In this document: piece by piece, positions 60,410 through 64,000 of the stretch | Position numbering within the stretch: position 1 is the first letter of the stretch | Layout of the letters: every line of letters starts with the position of its first letter | Assembly: GCF_047496725.1 (NCBI RefSeq) | Contig: NC_132980.1 | Span: 8,724,572-8,788,571 of the forward strand | Reading direction: 5' to 3' | Length of the DNA stretch: 64,000 bases | Source of the DNA: Anoplolepis gracilipes | Lineage: Eukaryota; Arthropoda; Insecta; Hymenoptera; Formicidae | Notes under the pieces: generated by a model | The model's input: only the letters and a program-made list of their open reading frames with translations | Databases searched by the model: none | What the model was told of the DNA's origin: nothing | Made by a program: the position numbers and the translations under genes

Positions 60410-61261
60410 GGGCGGGGAACACACAAATCACTAGTGTAGAGAGGGACAACACCGAGGGGAGGTGCCTCCATGACATACGCGCGTAATTGAATCGATGAAT
60501 GCGTGTGTGGCGTTATCGTGTGATGTTATAACCCTATACCGGAATCCAATAAAAATCGTTAAAAATAATTTCTATACCGAGATACTTGATTTTTTTCTTT
60601 TTATTAAATAATATACATGTATATTATTATACATTATGTTATATGTATATTTTTTCATTAGATAATGTATACGTCTCGAGATATAATATATTATCGATCA
60701 TAATAATATAAATAATAATTGACAATTTATAATATGTGTTTATTGCTTTTCTCTATTTCAAAATATATGCGTCTACTAAAAAAACAATCTACTTAAAAAG
60801 TAGAATTATTAGAATATATAGAAATTTATATATGACATGAAAAAAAATGCAACTGATGAAGATAATCATTAATAATTTTGTAACAAAAATAATTACATTA
60901 TATTTATTAGGATTATAAAACGATTATTTGCTACTATTTTAAAATGTAAGAAATGATACTGAATACACAATGCATATAATTAAATGTATATTTTGAAATC
61001 AATATAGCAAGAATTTATGCTCGAAATTATAATTCAGAATTGTCGATAACAGAAGTTACTACGTAAATCTGGAACAAATGTATGTATGTATGTTCAATTG
61101 ATATCCTGCATAATCCTATATATAATATATGTCATATATAATATGTAATGTATATACATATATATTATATATATTGTACGTAATGTGTATTTCACTAATA
61201 TGTTAACTAATATCCTGCCTGTGAACTACCTGTGCCACATAGTTACCGTCTGTGCGTGCAC

Positions 61262-61319
61262 ACACGGGGTATGTATACAATTTGCAAATGCACACGCAAT
61301 TCGATACACGTGCATAGAC
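61262..61319. repeat. Local duplication, copy 2
   Basis: 58 bases matching 60351-60409, about 910 bases away, with one single-base gap and about 10 differences outside the core. Confidence 0.75.
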
Positions 61320-62223
61320 AGATTGCGACGCAAATCATCGCCAACATTGATGGGGAAGTGGTTTCATCTAATTAAATTGAACATATTTTAAATACAGCTT
61401 CCATTGTTTCAACAATATTCAACATAATTTAGAAAATAATGGTAGAAATTTTCGTTAACAATAAGTTAAAAATTCTATTACATATAAGTCATTATTTTTA
61501 TGTTAAATATATATTTTTTTACAAGTATATTTTTTGTAATATTAAATATGCGATTTGTTAATAAATTATTTATATATTCCGCACAATTTCCTTGATATTA
61601 CTGTATCGCTTCTTAAATAGAAGAGATTGTATACAATTAAGAATAAATTCAATGCTATTTTTACATTTTTATTTTGCTTCATCTTTTATATAAATATCGC
61701 CTTTTTTATATATCTCTCATATACATGTTAAAATACGCGTGCAATACTTTATAATTAACTGCATATTTTCTGAATAATAAAAAGATATTATCAAGAAATG
61801 TACTTTTATGGTAATATGTCCTATGTTATGATTATACAGTAATTAGCATGATCGTCCTTGTTTGCGTAATTGCAATAAGCGACGGAACTGATTACATTCA
61901 TGAGGCTAATGCATCTCAAACAACAAACCACATAAATGAAATTACAAGTGCATTTATGGAAAGGTATATCTCGTTCAACATTATACAAGTGCTTTGTATT
62001 ATGATATTCAAATTAAGTAAATTATATTATAATAACACTATTTAAATATAATATAATAGAAAAAAAACCCACGTATTTAAGATGCACTAACAGTTTTCCG
62101 TAAGCAAGCCTTTTATAAAAATAATGTTCAATGAGAAAGATTTTTCTCTGCAAATATTTCAATTTCGTATATAAAAACCAAATATGCTTTCGGTATGTAT
62201 TTTCTCAGGCACATCAAGAATGG

Positions 62224-62287
62224 GACTATTTTATTTCTCTCAAAAAGCGAATAGAGGTAGACTATTCTATTTCTTTTCAAAAGCAGA
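62224..62287. repeat. Two-copy tandem repeat, period 36
   Basis: GACTATTTTATTTCTCTCAAAAAGC is repeated as GACTATTCTATTTCTTTTCAAAAGC 36 bases later. Confidence 0.65.
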
Positions 62288-62471
62288 GAAAATTTCCCTG
62301 AAACGTTTCCAAATACACGTTTGCTGTATAAAAACCATTGCAAATATTATCCTCAAAATCTAAATATATCGATAGCTATCTTAAAAAGTAAATAAAAAAT
62401 ATCGCTTTTTGATCGTTTTCGGTCAAAAAAATTAATCTTTGACCAAAAACGCTTCTCAAAAAACATTAGAT

Positions 62472-62493
62472 AAAAAAAAAAAAAAAAAAAAAA
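62472..62493. repeat. Poly-A tract (22)
   Basis: Uninterrupted A run. Confidence 0.9.
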
Positions 62494-62699
62494 TACTGCT
62501 ACAAGCATATCATGCATCAAACTTTCTATCAAACTTATCTAGTCTTGAATGTTCATAAGCATTCACGAACATTCGTATATGTGATGCGCGGAAAGAAGCT
62601 CACTAGTACTCAGGCATTCGGGTCTCAGACGAGACTAATAAAAGTGAATTCGAGGAAACACTTAAGTATGAGGACTAGCCAATCGCGAAAATTCTTCGA

Positions 62700-63063
62700 A
62701 CGAGTTTCGGAGAAGGAGAGGGGGAAGGGGGAGGGGAAGGCGGAAAGGGACAAGCGCGAAAGGGAAACGGTGCTAAGGGAAGAGAAATACCGAAGAAGTT
62801 CGCGCGTACATTGTCGAGAGCCGGGCATTTTTGAAACGAGCGTTCGCGTGACTAGGTTGGTCGATGGTTCGGCGTCGCAAGAGAGATAGAGAGCGAGAAA
62901 GGTAGACGGAAACACGGGGTGAAAGCCAGACGAGAAAGAGAACGAGACACAGAGAGAGAGAAAGAGGGTGGGCGTTCGAAGGGGTCGCGCGGGGGACGGT
63001 AGGTGTTCGTTCGTTCGGCGCTATGGTTCTGGGGGGGGAGGGAGAGGGAGGGAGAGGGAGGAC

Positions 63064-63065
<2 letters not shown>
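62700..63065. other. Purine-rich GC island with G-quadruplex-type runs
   Basis: GAGGGGGAAGGGGGAGGGG (62719 onward) and GGGGGGGGAGGGAGAGGGAGGGAG (63030 onward) both fit the quadruplex pattern. Long frames here are low-complexity R/E/G. Confidence 0.6.

Positions 63066-63150
<85 letters not shown>
63066..63150. repeat. (GA)n microsatellite, about 85 bp
   Basis: The longest dinucleotide tract in the window, with one AA slip at 63130. It accounts for the long RERERE and SLSLSL frames on the two strands. Confidence 0.93.
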
Positions 63151-64000
63151 TGTACAGGAGAAGGCTGGTGGATCGATTCAGCCGCTCGAGTCGAGTCGAG
63201 ACTACGCTTCGGGGCTCCGCGTGCTCTGCTCTGCGGCCTCTCTCCACATACACACACACGCAAACCATATGCCCACACAGACGCGCACAGTCTTCCCCAA
63301 GGACGTGCGTATGCGTGCAAAGACACCCGCGGACTGATCACCATTTCAACTTGCAAACGCAAGCAAAGAGGGCAAAGGGGAAACGGAGACGCGAATCGGA
63401 AAGAGGACGGAAGGGTTGGAAACTTGTGTGTTGACTTTCATCGGATTCAGTCCGATCTAGTTTTAGTCGATGCGCGGTTTTGGATTTTGCATCGCTATTC
63501 GTGGTGGCCTCGAGTATGTCGAGGATATAAGAAAAAAAAACCTACATCGTCCTAGATTCGAAAGAAAATAAAGTGATATATTAAAAAAATGATATTCTTC
63601 ACATTTACGATAAGATGTCAAAAGTTAAATTTGTTTATGTTACTAAACATACTTGTCTATATTTGTTTTAAATATTTATATTTTTATACGTAATTTGTGA
63701 ACTATGTCAGGAAAAAAACTCTTAATAATCTTTCTTTTCATATTGCATATATATGATATATAACAAATCTATAATAAGATGTTTTAATTTTAAATTCTAG
63801 AAACTTGATTCTTTATCTATCGCTATTTTTCAATCATTTTATTTTAAGTTTCAACGGAAATACAATTATTTTATTTAATTATTATATATTTTTGCGTTTT
63901 TCGTTAAATTAAAATAAGTAATTCAATATTTAAAATAGCATTGATTATATATATTTATATATATTTATAAATAAAATTATATACGATTATACATAGTAAA
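63151..64000. other. GC-moderate island, then AT-rich
   Basis: CpG-containing DNA with ACACAC words to about 63.53 kb, then AT-rich to the window end. The 195-codon frame through this segment begins upstream of the GA tract and has no recognisable domain. Confidence 0.5.

Larger units (their letters stand above)
60500..62600. other. AT-rich spacer
   Basis: Very AT-rich, apart from the second copy of the duplication. No gene recognised. Confidence 0.55.

Noticed and set aside
62968..63555. 195-codon frame with a long RERERE segment
   Set aside because: Produced by the (GA)n tract; the remainder is unrecognised and other frames are open as well.
1..64000. CRISPR array, telomeric TTAGG array, rRNA
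   Set aside because: No regularly spaced repeats with unique spacers, no TTAGG tandem run and no rRNA-like conserved blocks were seen.

Overview
This 64 kb window is eukaryotic non-coding DNA. I found no gene that can be called with confidence: no long open frame with a recognisable domain, no operon structure, no rRNA and no convincing tRNA. The composition suggests an insect nuclear genome, most plausibly a hymenopteran such as an ant. AT-rich stretches of 0.3-2 kb alternate with GC-richer islands in which CpG is not depleted, and there are many long (GA)n/(CT)n, (TA)n, (GT)n and homopolymer tracts. The lineage is an inference from composition, not from a gene. The window could be an intergenic region or the interior of very long introns.

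Layout. 1-3000: mixed sequence with a purine-rich island (about 1.0-1.66 kb) and a weak promoter-like site near 2.8 kb. 3004-3312: a clear miniature inverted-repeat transposon with a perfect 8-bp target duplication. 3.3-7.8 kb: alternating AT-rich and GC-moderate sequence. 7848-8233: a nearly perfect fold-back palindrome of about 386 bp. 8.2-19.9 kb: GC islands (8.4-8.9, 9.6-10.1, 15.2-16.0, 17.0-17.4, 18.1-18.9 kb) with poly-A, poly-T, poly-G and (TA)n tracts; one weak open frame lies at 9.6-10.1 kb on the minus strand. 19940-20359: a second, older fold-back element bounded by TTAA. 20.4-32.3 kb: several islands, with CT tracts, a CCG array at 28.5 kb and a CpG-rich island at 31.9-32.3 kb. 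32.3-36 kb: quiet and largely AT-rich. 36.2-37.4 kb: a GA/GT compound microsatellite followed by a possible hAT-like element carrying a perfect 22-bp subterminal palindrome. 37.4-49 kb: a (CCAG)n array, GA tracts, a motif cluster typical of insect developmental enhancers (42.8-42.95 kb), a purine-rich block (43.7-44.2 kb) and a pyrimidine-rich block (45.9-46.6 kb). 49-62 kb: AT-rich, with promoter-like or enhancer-like motif groups at 51.6 and 52.6-52.85 kb and a diverged local duplication at 60.35/61.26 kb. 62.6-63.5 kb: a GC/GA island with the longest GA tract of the window.

The best supported features are structural: three inverted-repeat mobile elements, and simple repeats read directly from the sequence. 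Regulatory calls rest on short motifs and have low confidence. Nothing in the window adds up to a multi-gene system.
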